NCBI GenBank assembly: GCA_047967505.1
Contig: CM106539.1
DNA: 64,000 nucleotides
Source: Dipteris shenzhenensis
Taxonomy: Eukaryota; Polypodiophyta; Polypodiopsida; Gleicheniales
Direction: 5' to 3' (one strand)
The notes under the pieces are model-generated. The model was not told the origin of the DNA. It saw nothing but the letters and a program-made list of their open reading frames with translations, and ran no database searches. Positions 1 through 10,138 of the stretch are shown piece after piece. The first letter of the stretch is position 1. Each line of letters starts with the position of its first letter. The position numbers and the translations under genes were made by a program.

Positions 1-1012
1 ATAAATGACAACTGGCTCGTCTGTAGACTGATGCATATCATAAAGTAGCTTATGCAACCAAGCTGCCTCACATGCAGCCATTGCTGCACCCCTGTACTCA
101 GCCTCTGTGCTCGACAAGGCAACTGTAGGCTATTTCTTACTGCTCCAAGTACCTGCAACACTCCCAAAAGAGAATACATATCCACTGGTAGATCGTCTAT
201 CAGAAATACTACCAGCCCAATCAGCATCACTGTATCCATGCAACTGTATCTGAACCCTAGTCTCATAAAATAGTCCATACTGCAATGTGGACTTCACATA
301 CCAAAGTATGCGTCTAGCCGCATCCAAATGCGGTTTCCTTGGAGCCTGCATACACTGACTTACCAACCCAATAGTATAGCTCAAATCTGGCCTAGTAATA
401 TAAATCAAACTTCCTACTATGCATCTATACATAATAGGGTTTTCTAGAAGCTCACCTACATCTGCGCTCAACTTCACATTCTACTCCAAAGGAACTGAAA
501 TAGGCTTACAGCCTGTCATCCCATATTTGGACAGCATGTCTAATCCATACTGCCTCTGCAAGAGCCATATCCCACTTGTGGATCTAATCACCTCAATGTC
601 CAAGAAGTAATGCAGCTCTCCCAAATCCTTCATCTCAAACTTCTGCTTCAATAGCATTTTCACATGAAGTATATCTTCATCACTATCACCTGTGATGATC
701 AAATCATCAACATTAGTGACAAGCAGCATAATGCCTTTCTCTGTTTTTCTCACATAAAGTGAGAAATCTGCCTTGGAAATCTGAAAGCCAATAGTGACAA
801 GATATTGTCTCATCTTGTCAGACCATGCTTTGGGTGCTTGCTTCAAGCCATACAAGGCTTTCTTCAACCTACAAACAAACTCAGGATGAACAGCATGAAC
901 ATAACCTGGTGGCTGCTCCATATAGACTTCTTCTTGCAAATCACCATGCAAGAACATCCATCTGATGTAAAGACCATCCTTTGATGCAGCCATAGCAACG
1001 AGGAATGACAGA
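1..1012 (-). pseudogene. Ty1-copia pol remnant: RT C-terminal part plus RNase H
   Basis: Read leftwards, 484-~1010 encodes the copia RT core (FLHGDLQEEVYMEQPPGY, LYGLKQAPKAW, then the active-site region) and 1-477 encodes the RT tail and RNase H (GSLIYITRPDLSY, YSDADWAGS, ALSSTEAEYRGAA). In a living element these copy RNA into DNA inside a cytoplasmic particle. The copy is dead: TAG stops lie at 481-483 and 130-132, both where copia proteins normally have Gln; the YVDDL box near 700-714 reads NVDDL; and the frame shifts near 960, where KGWSLHQMDV continues in another frame. The 5' half of pol, integrase and gag are absent, because homology stops where the tandem array begins near 1013. The left end is cut by the window. 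Confidence 0.9.
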
Positions 1013-1845
1013 GGCTGTGTCAAGAGACTGGAGTGCTCCTAAGGGTACATTGCTTAGAATTGATGCATTAGACAACTTGATTCTTGTCAGCATTCTGCCA
1101 GGGGAATCGTAGACCATGTCAAGAGACCAGAGTGCTCCTAAGGTTAGATGCTTAGAATTAGACAACTTGATTCTAGCTTGTCAGTATCTGCTAGGGGAAT
1201 TGTAGACCGTGTTAAGAGATGGGAGTGCTCCTGAGGCTAGATTGCTTAGAATTGATGCATTAGACAACTTGATTCTCGTTAGCATTCTGTCAGGGGAATC
1301 GCAGACCATGTCAAGAGACCGGAGTGCTCCTGAGGCTAGATTGTGTAGAATTGATGCATTAGACAACTTGATTCTAGCTCGTCTCAGCATTCTGCCAAGG
1401 GAGTCGCAAACCATGTCAAGAGACCGGAGTGCTCTTGAGGCTAGATTGCTTAGCATTGATGCATTAGACAACTTGGTTCTAGCTCATCTCAGCATTCTGC
1501 TAAGGGAATCGCAGACCGTGGCAAGAGATCAGAGTGCTCCTCATGCTAGATTGCTTAGAATTGATGCATTAGACAACTCGATTCTCGTCAATATTCTGCC
1601 AAGGGAATCACAGACCATGTTAAGAGACTGGAGTGCTCCTGAGGTTAGATTTCTTAGAATTGATGCATTAGACAACTTGATTCTCATCAGCATTCTACCA
1701 GGAGAATCATAGATTGTGTCAAGAGATCGGAGTGCTCCTAAGGCTAGATTGTTTAGAATTGATGCATTAGACAACTTGATTCTCATCAACATTATGCCAG
1801 GGGAATCGCGCTGTCTCAAGAGACCAGATTACTCTTGAGGCTAGA
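1013..1845. repeat. Tandem array, eight units of about 90-105 bp
   Basis: The core GATGCATTAGACAACTTGAT recurs, with GACAACTTG starting at 1071, 1161 (shortened unit), 1263, 1362, 1467, 1572, 1671 and 1769, giving spacings of 90, 102, 99, 105, 105, 99 and 98. Each unit also holds AAGAGACCGGAGTGCTCCTG and CATTCTGCCAGGGGAATCGC. The main length change is a 6 bp insertion (TAGCTC), so most spacings are multiples of three. Long open frames therefore run on both strands (1209-1712 +; 1181-1471 and 1541-1819 -) with 33- or 35-residue repeats. I do not recognise the unit and see no sign of a real protein. It directly abuts the truncated copia RT. Confidence 0.9.
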
Positions 1846-4130
1846 TCACTTGAGGATTCCTTAGAGATGATCCATTTGTTCCATTCAGTTCCCTTGTTTG
1901 AACCTGGACAACAATATACTAATGTTTATGACCAATTGCCACATGTCCTTGGATCACGTGGGACAACTGTCTCTTTTTTCATGGAAAGGGTTGTTGCAGT
2001 TGTTGCAGATGTCACAATGGTGAAAGACAAGGAACCTACAGAAACTTACATGTGCAAAGAGATGAGCCTAAATAGTAGAAAAGCTATAGATGGGTTGAAA
2101 GGAATCAGGCAAGGATTTTGATCTCAGTGATGCTAGACTTGCAGAGTTTGATGAGGGGTAACTAGCTAATGAAAACCAAGAAACTTAGTTTGAGAAAGTT
2201 AGAACAGGTGAATCTGCTTGAACAACTACGTTGAGTCAACCAGCTTATGGCCCAACTGAACTGGCCACCTGGTTGGAGCAGTCAAGCAAATTGGCCTACC
2301 ATGGCCCATGGGCACCTGCAAGTATCTAGACTTTTGTGCTTGCTATGAAAACGACAATAAGGACCTACAGTGTCACCAAACAAGTGGAGAATCCTTTTGT
2401 GTTAGTCTGCAACAAGTCAAATTTTGTGTCACATCAGCAGTTGGTTTGTGATTACAAGGGGAACACATGTTGCTGTGGCCTATCCACAGCGAACGAGATT
2501 GAGTACAAAGGAGTTTTGGTTGTCCATCTGTGAAAAGATAGTCCAATTTATAAGCATTTATTTTGATGTGTCTAGAAGTGGCAGCAAAGAAATGTAAGAA
2601 AAGTGGAAGTACAGATTGTAAGAAGTAAACACCTCAAGAGAGGAGAGAAACTTCCTGAAAACATATTGAAAGTATAGCTGTAGTAAATGCTAAAACTTGG
2701 AAATGATTACAGGCAGAAGTAGTCACCAATACACACCATGTGTAGCAGTCAATAATGCAGGATATTGAGGACGAGGCTAGATATGGAAAAAGTATGCAGC
2801 AAAGGAGTCCCTCAAGCCTCAGTGTGTGTCTTTATGAAAAGAGCTATGTAGGTAGCAAATAAGGAGATGGTGCAAGCATGCCTAGAAAGGGTCCTATAAA
2901 AGGGCCTTATGCCGACTTTTACAACTGGCATGCACTACTCCAGGCAAGTTCCTAGGATGGCCCTCCAATGAAAAAAACTAAAGAAGGAATAAAAGGAAAA
3001 TAATTCCTTCTATACCTTTGTCTGTGCATCTACAACCATTTCTGCTCCTACTTTGGTCCTAAGAATTTAGTGATATGGACCTAAAGCAGTGAAGACAACT
3101 ATGTTGATTGAGTTCACAGATCTTTCAATAGCATTCAAGCCCTTTCTTGGTGACACTGCAGCTACCCTGGGAGAAATTAAGGTTGTAGAAACAGATGAGT
3201 ATGTAAATATTAGGATCAGCCCAAATGATTGTTTGCTATTGCAAATCACCTCTTAAGTTCTCAGCTGTAACAGCCTCCCTCGGCTCCATGCCTGCCTCCA
3301 CTGCTGCCCCTTTAGATCTGTTTTTCTCCATGTAGCAAATATCAGTAGTGGGTCTACTTCCTCCATCCCTCAAGGGTCATCTACCTACAGCCAACTTCCA
3401 CACATCAGAACTGGGCATTTGCAACCCTCTCTGCCTCAAAACTGAAGCAGATCTAGAAGTAGCAGAACGCTTTTATGTAGCAGCAATCGAGCATTAGTAG
3501 GAGGTCACATTCAGTCATATATGGAGTCTTCTACATAGCATACACACACATCAACATTCACTGAGTTGTGAACAGCTCAACACCTCATAACTACAGCCAC
3601 CCAATCAGCAATCCAAATTGCACATTGGCTGCAAGTCAGCTTATGTTATTCACGAGTTTTGGCAAGAGTCTCGCCCTCTGAAGATCTTCACAGACTTGTG
3701 CTCAGTGAGTCTTGCGTAGTGTTTCTCAGCCCAGCATTGCAAATCAGAAGCAAATACTCTTGCATCTTGCAGTCGGGGGGGGGGGGGGGCTAAGCATAGT
3801 TACTTGGAATGGGAACAACAGTTGTCTGCTTGATCTACTTAGCCAACACCCGCCCCAACATCAGCCATTCAATAAAGGTGATTAGTCAATTCTCATCCAA
3901 ACCACAAAAGGAACACTAACAGGCCAGCCTTTGTGTGCTATAGTACCTGAAGAGTACAATGGAGTATGATATGACCTATGAGAAGGGTACCTTCAACAAC
4001 TAGGTGAAATAGCCCCCATGTGGAGGATTAGAGGGGATGCAAAAGTTAGGGTGGCATTCTCGCAGCATGTGAGCCTGAAATCATGGGGACAGAGGGGGAG
4101 CACTAGGTGAACTGGGGAGGGATGGATTTC
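1846..4130. other. Intergenic, no recognised gene
   Basis: Only short open frames are present (for example 1867-2121 and 2336-2533 on +), without recognisable motifs. The only landmark is a run of 15 G at 3775-3789. No LTR ends, poly(A) tails or protein homology could be identified by eye. Confidence 0.6.
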
Positions 4131-4640
4131 ATCATTTCATTTTTCTTTAGAGTTTTGTGAAGGGCTGCTCTGGATGAGAGCAGAACAGCCATCGAAGGCG
4201 CACTACTTTAAGCAGTCTGCTCCCTATCTAAACAACCTCTGACCAGAGGCTGGTTAGCTTGGTTCACCAGGCTAACCTAGTCAATCAGCCTTCGAGCTGA
4301 CCTAAGCCCCATAGGTGGGCTATCCATTGGGGTGCCCCGTGTTAGTTTTGGGGGACCTTCTAAGCTCTTCCCCTCCTTGGTGACCATGACTATAAATTGG
4401 CCCCTATCACCTTTGCCTCACCTGGCATTCATCTTGGAGAGGAGGGTGTGTTATAGACTTATAGTCTGTTGCCTACTACTGCTTTCTGCTCTATACCATC
4501 CCTGATCTACCTCAGCTATTTTGGAACCCATCTTTTGGCTGACCTGGTGCTATTCTAGAGGTTTTTATGGTGCATTATTTCCAGCATTCTGTAATCAAGT
4601 TAAGCAGTCTACTTGCACTGTTTCCAGCTTTACTTCAATT
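4131..4640 (+). promoter_or_regulatory. Promoter- or LTR-like segment with a TATA box
   Basis: The segment holds a TATA-like CTATAAATTGG near 4390-4400, followed by pyrimidine-rich transcribed-looking sequence and then AATAAACTTTG near 4650. The order TATA, leader, AATAAA resembles the promoter and polyadenylation part of a solo LTR, but no flanking TG/CA pair or primer site was found, so this is a weak suggestion. Confidence 0.25.
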
Positions 4641-4985
4641 CACTTTGAAATAAACTTTGTCTAAAAGCTGTGCTTGGCTTGAAGTTACTATTTTCCAGCA
4701 ACTGTTGCACTTGGTTTTCTTACATTTTCTCCATTGAAAGACATTGATATTTTTCCATGTCAATTCTGACACCTTGATTAAGTTCAAGATAAAACAAATC
4801 CTCTTTGGGAGACTCATGTTACCCCCAAAATGCTCTAAAGATTGCTTTTGAAGCTCCTTGTTCCTGCCAGACTTTCAATCAAACTTTTAGCTCGTTATTC
4901 AACTACCTTATTCTTGCTAGGGAAGAGATGAGGAAGCCACTATCAAAGCTCAAAGAAGACTTCACAACATCAAATCAGATCGTAA

Positions 4986-5465
4986 TCAGAAATTCAATAA
5001 ACTCAGAAGCATAACACTAGTACACAGAGTCTGTACACAAATGAGGAATGGTTGGTTGCAAAGGCCTAGATGCTTGTATCTCATAAGGCCCATACTTCCA
5101 CAAATTGGCAAATGAACGTGAATAACATCACCTTGACTATTAACTTTGCTAGGAACATTTTTTATTAGACTAGACTCAGTTTTCTCCCTGCTTTGATCTA
5201 AGGAGCTTGAAATGATATTTTGATATTTTTGTTTGTTAGAAAGGAAATTCATAGAATCAAATCCAATATGAGGAGATACTACCTTAATGCAACAAATGTC
5301 TGAGCACTCAAAAGGACAATCTACATTGTAGAGAAGCTTCAAGAAGTGCTTGCCTTTCCACCCGCTTTGTAAAATCTTCAAGAAGTCAAATGGAATGCCC
5401 GGCTGGACGGGGATACTCACTTTGTCCATTTGTTCCATGTATGAAACCCAATTATCAAGATGTGC
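4986..5465 (-). other. Unidentified ~158-codon open tail fused to copia RT
   Basis: The frame that encodes the start of copia RT stays open past the point where homology ends (VAKGFAEAH near 5466) and continues for about 158 codons to a stop at 4986. The tail contains VQPGIPFDFLKILQ and VSPHIGFDSMNFLSNKQ and two cysteine clusters (NVDCPFECSDICC). It does not look like the missing RT palm. I do not recognise it. It could be captured host sequence, another element's coding DNA, or a chance open frame. Confidence 0.4.
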
Positions 5466-6005
5466 TTCTGCGAATCCTTTTGCCACGAGCCGAGCCTTGT
5501 ACTTATCCAACGTGCCGTCGGACTTGTACTTGGTCTTGTACACCCACTTGGTGCCGATTACCTTGCGTTTTGGTAGACGATCCACAAGGTCCCAAGTGTT
5601 GTTCTTCATTATGGAGCCATACTCCGACTGCATAGCCTCCATCCACCTGTCATCACCCTGTGCCTCTTCAAGAAACTTGGGTTCATCAGCACGGATCACC
5701 TCTGTCATCAAAGCATAGTTGACTAAGTGTTCATGCGCCCTTCTTTGCTTCTCTAATCTCTTGGACCGACGGTGTTCGGATGGTTCCTCCTCAATGGCTG
5801 GAGGTTCTCTGCCGTCCAAAAGCTGCTTTACCCACTTCGGGAATGGCCGTTGCCGTTGTGGTTCTACAAGCTCTTCTTCCTCTTCTTTATCTTGAATCCT
5901 CCCAAGCACCGTTGGGGGAGTTCAGTCTGCTGTTGGTGGTTGTACTGGATGGATATCCTGGTCCTGGTTGTCTGGGAAGGAAGCATCCTCCTCCAATTGA
6001 TGCGG
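5466..6005 (-). pseudogene. Copia integrase-RT linker and RT N-terminus, truncated
   Basis: This encodes an acidic/basic linker (EEPSEHRRSKRLEKQRR) typical between copia integrase and RT, then the RT entry block: EVIRADEPKFLEEA, WMEAMQSEYGSIMKNNTWDL, KWVYKTKYKSDGTLDKYKAR and LVAKGFA. The palm with its YVDDL box and the RNase H are missing, because the frame passes into unrelated sequence at ~5465. It lies directly downstream of the integrase C-terminal part in the same element and strand, with frame breaks between. Confidence 0.85.
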
Positions 6006-7241
6006 CTATTCTGAGAAGACCACATCGCGACTTACTGTTACTTTCTTGGTAACAGGGTTATAGAGACGGTAACCCTTCGCCTCTTCACTGTAGCCCAAGA
6101 AAATACACTTCCGGCTCTTCGGTTCCCATTTGGTCCTATTAGCATCAGGGACATGCACAAAACAGTCACATCCAAAAACTTTGAAATGTGCAGCGGAAGG
6201 TTTCTTACCAGAAAAGGCCTGCAGTGGAGTGATCTCGTTCACAGCCTTCGTGTAGCTACGATTCAGAATGTAAACTGCCGTGTTACATGCTTCAGCCTAG
6301 AAAGTCTTTGGCAAATCTTTCCCTTTCATCATACTCCTGCCCATTTCACAGATGACGCGCATCTTGCATTCTACTACTCCATTTTCCTGTGATGTATATT
6401 GCAGGGGTTTCTGCCTCTTGATCCCGTGACTTTTGCAGTAACTTTCGAATTCAGTTGATGTGAACTCTTTATCTCTGTCTGATCTCAATTTCTTCACCTT
6501 CCTCGCCGTTTCTTTCTCGACCATTACATGCCATTCCTTGAACTTACTAAAAGCCTCGTCGTCTTTAGTCTTCAGGAAGTATATCCATATCCTTCTACTG
6601 TAGTCGTCGATCAGCTTCATGAAGTAGTAGGAACCACCTAAAGCTTCCGTCTCCATCTTTCCGTAGAGGTCCGTGTGAATGAGCTTTAGAGGAGCCTTTG
6701 CCCTGCTGGCCTCTTTAGGAAAGGACTGCCGATGCTGCTTGCCCATCATGCAAGCTTCACATACATCGGGCAGATCTGTAATTTCTGGTAGGTCTGCAAT
6801 CATTCCACTTTTATGCATCTCCTTTAAAGAACTAAGGTTTAAATGACCAAACCTCTCATGCCACAGCTTAGTGTTCTTCACATCGGCTCGAGCACGGAAA
6901 GTTGAGAGTTCGTAGATGTTGTTGCGTCGTGTACCTTTACCAATGACCTTACCTTGAAGATCCAAAATCTGTGCGCCATTCTTATCGAAGTGAACTTTGA
7001 GGTCCCGATCCATGATCGCAGAAATGGACAACAAGTTACTCTTGATATCTGGCACATAAAGAACATCGGACAACTGTTTTACAACTCCATCTGACTTGAG
7101 AGCAATCGTACCTTTTCCTTTTGCTGGACATTTTGCATCATTGCCGACTGCTACCAGGATGTCATTCCCTACCGGTTGTAGAGAGGTATACCAATCCTTC
7201 CAACTGGTCATGTGGAACTGCCTCCGTGCAAATCTCCTCAA
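6006..7241 (-). pseudogene. Copia pre-integrase zinc finger and integrase, broken
   Basis: From right to left: a protease remnant (HMTSWKDWYTSL, GKGTIALKS, DVLYVPDIKSNLLS), the GAG-pre-integrase finger (LWHERFGHLNLSSL ... CEACMMGKQHRQSF), the catalytic core (IHTDLYG, then SDRDKEF, then QENGVVECKMR as the D-D-E positions) and the C-terminal part (FGCDCFVHVPDANRTKWEPK, KCIFLGYSEEAKGYRLY). The usual protease DSG triad is not found at the gag-pol boundary, where the frame also changes. A TAG interrupts the core near 6297-6299, where FWAEA is expected (Trp codon). Integrase would insert the DNA copy into the nuclear genome; this copy cannot. Confidence 0.88.
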
Positions 7242-8124
7242 TTGCTACGAACAGCTCTACTGGTACTGCTTGCATGCTATTGCTGGACTCTTTCTTTACT
7301 CTGTTCTTCTTATCTGCAATCTTCTTCCTGCACTCATTCTGCTTGTGCCATGCCTTGTTGCAATAGAAGCACTTGATCTTATTCTTTCGCTTTTTATCAT
7401 CAGAAGAAGATGGGTTACCGGAGTCCTTACCCTTACCTTTCTTTGATCCAGCATAGAAAGCCGAATCTTCTCCAGTCCTCATCTTTTGACGCATCTCCTC
7501 CTCCAAAAGGATCGTGCTGAAATCCTCAAAGTTGAGGGGCGGATTTCTGTTATGCGTATTTAGTGCCGTAACAAGACCATCGTACTTTGGTGGGAGAATC
7601 TGTATGCACCTTCGTGCTAGATTCTCGCTAGTGATGGTGATGCCAATCGTAGTCATCTGATCACGCAGATTCTTCACCCTGGTGATGAACTTCTCTGCCA
7701 CTTCAGACTCAAACAGTTTCTCATTCGCGAGTTGAGTCTCTAGATTCTGAATCCGCGTCTGATTCGTGGTCTCGTACTGATTTTTCAAGACCGTCCATGC
7801 CTCCTCCGCTGTGGTGACATGTTGAATTAACGCCATGACGGAATCACATACACTACAGACAATAGAACACAGCGCATCTGCATTTCTTCTTGTCCATGCG
7901 AGAATCTCATCCGCGATTGGTACTATCTGTTGTCCTGGATTGGCTAGATCCGGTCTCACAACCGGTCTCACAACCGGCTTCACATCCACCCCAGTAGCAG
8001 TATCCCAAAGATCGTATGTGCTTAGGATGGTCTTCATCTTGAACTTCCAGAGTGGATAGTTAGAGCCATCCAACTTTCTGCTTTCGCTGAATGGTGGGAT
8101 TCGCAGTCTTGCGGGCTGGGCCAT
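7162..8124 (-). CDS. Copia gag (capsid, UBN2-type) with degenerate zinc knuckle
   Basis: A 320-codon frame starts with MAQPARLRIPPFSES and carries the copia gag pattern: LDGSNYPLWKFKMKTIL, TTAEEAWTVLKNQYE, TQLANEKLFESEVAEKFI, LPPKYDGLVTALN, NFEDFSTILLEEEMRQK, then a lysine-rich segment and a CCHC knuckle CFYCNKAWHKQNEC. The knuckle keeps all four ligands, but the usual Gly before His is Trp. Gag packages element RNA in virus-like particles. The start codon sits about 60 bp downstream of the primer-binding site, as expected. This frame is intact even though the pol part of the same element is broken. Its last ~25 codons overlap the pol frame where the protease should begin. Confidence 0.88.
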   Translation of the reverse strand: MAQPARLRIPPFSESRKLDGSNYPLWKFKMKTILSTYDLWDTATGVDVKPVVRPVVRPDLANPGQQIVPIADEILAWTRRNADALCSIVCSVCDSVMALIQHVTTAEEAWTVLKNQYETTNQTRIQNLETQLANEKLFESEVAEKFITRVKNLRDQMTTIGITITSENLARRCIQILPPKYDGLVTALNTHNRNPPLNFEDFSTILLEEEMRQKMRTGEDSAFYAGSKKGKGKDSGNPSSSDDKKRKNKIKCFYCNKAWHKQNECRKKIADKKNRVKKESSNSMQAVPVELFVAIEEICTEAVPHDQLEGLVYLSTTGRE

Positions 8125-8182
8125 CTCTCACAATCTGCTCGCAAACAGAAACACACTACCAAATCTTCTTGCTAGAGTCCAG

Positions 8183-8194
8183 GCTCTGATACCA
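8183..8194 (-). promoter_or_regulatory. Primer-binding site, initiator-Met tRNA type
   Basis: On the minus strand this reads TGGTATCAGAGC, the common plant copia primer site complementary to the 3' end of initiator tRNA-Met. It lies immediately inside the LTR end and upstream of gag. Confidence 0.92.
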
Positions 8195-8921
8195 TGTAAG
8201 AAAACAATACAATGTCTGTGCTCAATAGATAACAGGATCTCGTATGCAAGAGAGAAAAACAGATAGTATGGAGAATCAAAAATTTGATTACTATAGAACT
8301 GATACAATAGATGGTGCTGCCTCCCAACCGTGTGCTCTTGTGAAAGAAGCTTCAATGGCGAGCTGGAAACAGTAGAAGACGGAGGCTGGATGCTAAGGAA
8401 TTAGGGTTGCTATAGCCAGTGATGAAATGGGCTTCATGGGCTTATTGGAAACAGTAGAAGACAGAGGCTGGATGCTAAGGAATTAGGGTTACTGTAGCCA
8501 GTGATGAAATGGGCTTGCCACCACTAGTAGTCGGTTAGACCCAATTGGGTGACCGACCCAATCCACCCAAAACGGTCGACTGGGGGTCGGTCTCGAAATA
8601 GGCCACCGACCACACGATAAAACCGGTGCGCAAAATAGAGCAATTGACCTATGGTTGCCGTTCGGCACACAGCCATTCGGGATCATCTGGGACTCCAAAC
8701 AGGCCCCACAACCCGAGAGTGGGCTGCCTCGGGAAATGCTCCATCTACCCTCAATGCGGTCAGTCATGGGATGCCTTCCTGCACTTGCATGTAGCCTAGT
8801 TGGTAGTGTGCCAACTTCGTCCAGCCATCAAGCCACACATGGCCCCCATCTGGTGTCCAAACCAGGACCTACCGGATAATCGAGCTACTCAAATGCCTTC
8901 TCCTCATATGGGGGGCTTACA
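8195..8921 (-). mobile_element. Copia 5' LTR (~727 bp)
   Basis: The plus-strand segment begins TGTAAG and ends CTTACA, a perfect 6 bp inverted terminal pair, and its left edge abuts the primer-binding site. It is the promoter-bearing 5' LTR of the copia element at 5.47-8.12 kb. No matching 3' LTR is present at the left end, in line with truncation. An internal ~82 bp direct duplication occupies 8364-8527. Confidence 0.85.
8364..8527. repeat. 82 bp direct duplication inside the copia LTR
   Basis: AGTAGAAGACGGAGGCTGG (8371) recurs at 8453 as AGTAGAAGACAGAGGCTGG, followed in both copies by a matching ~75 bp with about five substitutions (for example GTTGCTATAG versus GTTACTGTAG). Confidence 0.9.
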
Positions 8922-8976
8922 AGTAGAGTTAGCTATGCACATGCACTATTTGTATCTATAATAGGGGATGGGTATT

Positions 8977-9312
8977 TGTTGTGGATTCGCACAGTCCATA
9001 ACCATGCAGGTTAGCAACAGTGACTATGAGGGGCGTGTGAGGGTAGGTTAGCTGCGCAACGATTGGCGGTTCAGTCCTTCAAGCGGTTGAGTCTTCAACG
9101 ATCTGTAATCAACAGTCGGTTCTTGTATGCATGCTATTACTAGCATTTCGACTTTATTCTTTACACAGTTGTTGAGAGAGCTCTTACTTTGGAATACAGA
9201 GTTCTTCAGTGTTGTGTCTTCTATTTGCGTTCTCTGTATTCTATCAGTAGATGTTGCGTGTATCATTTTATCTCTATTTCCTATAGCGTCTACGCAGAGT
9301 TATGATGCTACA
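8977..9312 (+). mobile_element. Gypsy LTR (~336 bp), same family as 51842-52163
   Basis: Begins TGTTGTGGATTC and ends GATGCTACA. It matches 51842-52163 along its length, sharing CATAACCATGC, GAGGGTAGGTTAGCTGC, AAGCGGTTGAGTCTTCAAC, TTATTACTAGCATT and TTATGATGCTACA. The start is inferred from both copies opening with TGTT; the 52 kb copy lacks about 12-14 bp near its start. The gypsy protease, RT and integrase that follow on + suggest this is their 5' LTR. Confidence 0.75.
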
Positions 9313-9480
9313 ATGTGTATGTGTGGCAAAATCCCTTGCAACTTATGAAGACAAGGTATAGATCATCTGGCTCGAGTTCTTCACAAAGAATTTCAATTCT
9401 TAGATTGATCATGTTTGTCTGTAGAATCAATCTCATTGCAAACTCAGCCCACGTCTATGGATGATTAGGCATAGGTTGAT
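9313..9480 (+). other. Short leader; gag missing
   Basis: Between the LTR and the protease there is room for only ~170 bp. No capsid or zinc-knuckle sequence is seen, so gag has been deleted. TGTGGCAAAATCCC just after the LTR may be a decayed primer site. Confidence 0.5.
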
Positions 9481-9745
9481 CTCTGGAATAGTCGCATGGC
9501 CAACATTGATGGGCGTGCATCGATAAATGTCATGAGTGAAAAGACAATGAAAGATGCTGATTTGAAGTTATCTTCTCTTAACTCTCCTTATCGTATTAAG
9601 TTGGCTGATAATACTAGAGTGAAAACTCTAGGAGTGGTCAAGAATTTGGCAATGGATGTGTGTGGAATTTCTGTACCTACAACATTTTAGGTTATTCCTA
9701 CAAAACCAGATGCTAGGGCTTACCCATTGATCTTGGGGGCCTTGG
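9481..9745 (+). pseudogene. Gypsy aspartic protease remnant
   Basis: NIDGRASINVMSEKTM resembles the D-(S/T)-G-A-(S)-x-N-(V/I)-(I/M) active-site region of gypsy protease, with Gly to Arg after the Asp-Gly. It is followed by the flap and second strand (LGVVKNLAMDVCGISVPTTF) and, after a TAG stop at 9688-9690 where Gln is usual, VIPTKPDARAYPLILG, the C-terminal ILG block. In a living element this domain cleaves the Gag-Pol polyprotein. Confidence 0.75.
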
Positions 9746-10138
9746 CTCCGTCAAGTGAAGGCAGTACAGAAGTGGGAGACAGGTGATCTTATTCTCCAAG
9801 GAGGGAATAGGAAGGTCCACTACAACATCAAGAGTTGCCACGAGAAGGTGGTAAAGGAGGAAACTTCGACTTTCGAGAGCTCAGAGTCTGAGTCATCCGA
9901 TCACGAGACAAGTGGCACCTCCGAGGAGTCCATCTCAAAAGGAGAGGTGGAAAGAGTGGTGTTTGTTCTTTGCCTTGGTGTTGACTGGGGGGACAATCAA
10001 GGAAATAGAGCTTCAGAAGGAGAATCATCTTCAACCATGTATGAGGAAGCGGAGGATCACACTAGTCTTCGCTAACAACAAAATGAGATTCTTCTTGATG
10101 AAACTATAACAGGTACTGAAAGAGATGAATACCTAGAA

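Noticed and set aside
5350-6052. Plus-strand frames of 80-122 codons
   Set aside because: Antisense shadows of the copia integrase-RT linker and RT coding region.
9755-10109. Three overlapping frames between gypsy protease and RT
   Set aside because: They are linker sequence of the broken polyprotein read in different frames, without separate identity.
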